Assembly: GCA_040389165.1 (NCBI GenBank)
Contig: JAZKAK010000025.1
Coordinates: 1-61,379, forward strand
Direction of reading: 5' to 3'
Length of the DNA stretch: 61,379 nt
Source of the DNA: CAIOTO01 sp040389165
GTDB taxonomy: Bacteria > Pseudomonadota > Alphaproteobacteria > Paracaedibacterales > CAIOTO01
Below, piece after piece: positions 61,333-61,379 of the stretch. Below the pieces are notes generated by a model. The model was not told where the DNA came from and made no database searches. It saw only the letters and a list, made by a program, of their open reading frames with translations. A program made the translations under genes and the position numbers. Positions within the stretch are counted from its first letter, which is position 1, and each line of letters begins with the position of its first letter.

Positions 61333-61379
61333 TTAAGTTAAGAGATTAAGATCAGACCAACCTTCATTTCCCTCAAGTT
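61333..61379 (-). CDS. C-terminal end of an upstream gene (partial)
   Basis: An open frame enters from the window edge on the minus strand, reads LEGNEGWSDLNLLT and stops with TAA at 61335-61333. It is in the same frame as the repeat protein that follows 24 bases later. Fifteen codons are too few for a function; it may be only chance. Confidence 0.3.
   Translation of the reverse strand, partial: LEGNEGWSDLNLLT

Overview
The window looks like chromosomal core sequence from an AT-rich alphaproteobacterium, most plausibly a host-associated lineage of the Holosporales/Rickettsiales kind. That placement is inference: it rests on the gene set (MucR/Ros regulator, ffs-dnaX-ybaB block, tRNA-glyA-nrdR block, rpe beside a heparinase II/III-like gene, class II ribonucleotide reductase, an EipB/DUF1849-like protein) and on AT-rich spacers, not on a database search. 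Almost every gene is a recognisable housekeeping gene. There is no rRNA, CRISPR array, transposase, prophage or secretion-system cluster.

Layout. 1-8.2 kb, mostly minus strand: a putative secreted hydrolase cut short by a stop codon, rsmB with a CDF metal exporter, a small unknown gene, and the block tRNA-Thr - glyA - nrdR - CorC-like protein; then tRNA-Lys and trmL. 8.2-16 kb: phosphohexomutase, trhO, a class D beta-lactamase, rsmA-prmC, and an orphan PAS histidine kinase, followed by a 163-bp palindromic element with a 9-bp target duplication. 16-24 kb: nrdJ with tandem NrdR-box-like operators, a STAS protein with a secreted phytase-like phosphatase, a heparinase-like gene and rpe. 24-33 kb: a peptidoglycan amidase, metG, an EipB-like gene, tolB, glnA, pnp and an unknown secreted protein. 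34-39 kb: priA, hemF-rmuC, a decayed ORF and an mlaD gene whose tail lies in another frame. 39-44 kb: an RND efflux pair. 44-58 kb: ffs-dnaX-ybaB, rpoH, parC, miaB, mucR, aspS-ruvC, two tRNAs, a SIMPL protein, a DacA-like carboxypeptidase with lolA, and rnhA. 58-61 kb: ligA and a Pro/Ala/Gln-rich repeat protein, with the end of another gene at the edge.

How it fits together. NrdR (5.4-5.9 kb) and its predicted operator at nrdJ (19.8 kb) form a deoxynucleotide-supply circuit for an enzyme that needs adenosylcobalamin. Envelope functions recur: TolB, LolA, MlaD, an EipB-like protein, a DD-carboxypeptidase, an amidase, RND efflux and a beta-lactamase. RNA and translation genes include rsmA, rsmB, trmL, trhO, miaB, prmC, metG, aspS, pnp and ffs; DNA maintenance genes include dnaX, priA, parC, ruvC, ligA, rnhA and rmuC.

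The least ordinary items are the NrdR-box pair, the palindromic elements built from inverted ATTCCC-N8-GGGAAT-like units (one abuts dnaX), the secreted phytase-like phosphatase, the A9-tract frameshift at the end of mlaD, a glutamine synthetase lacking the adenylylation tyrosine, and the class D beta-lactamase. I found no convincing multi-gene system that is wholly unknown; the STAS-phosphatase pair is the closest candidate.
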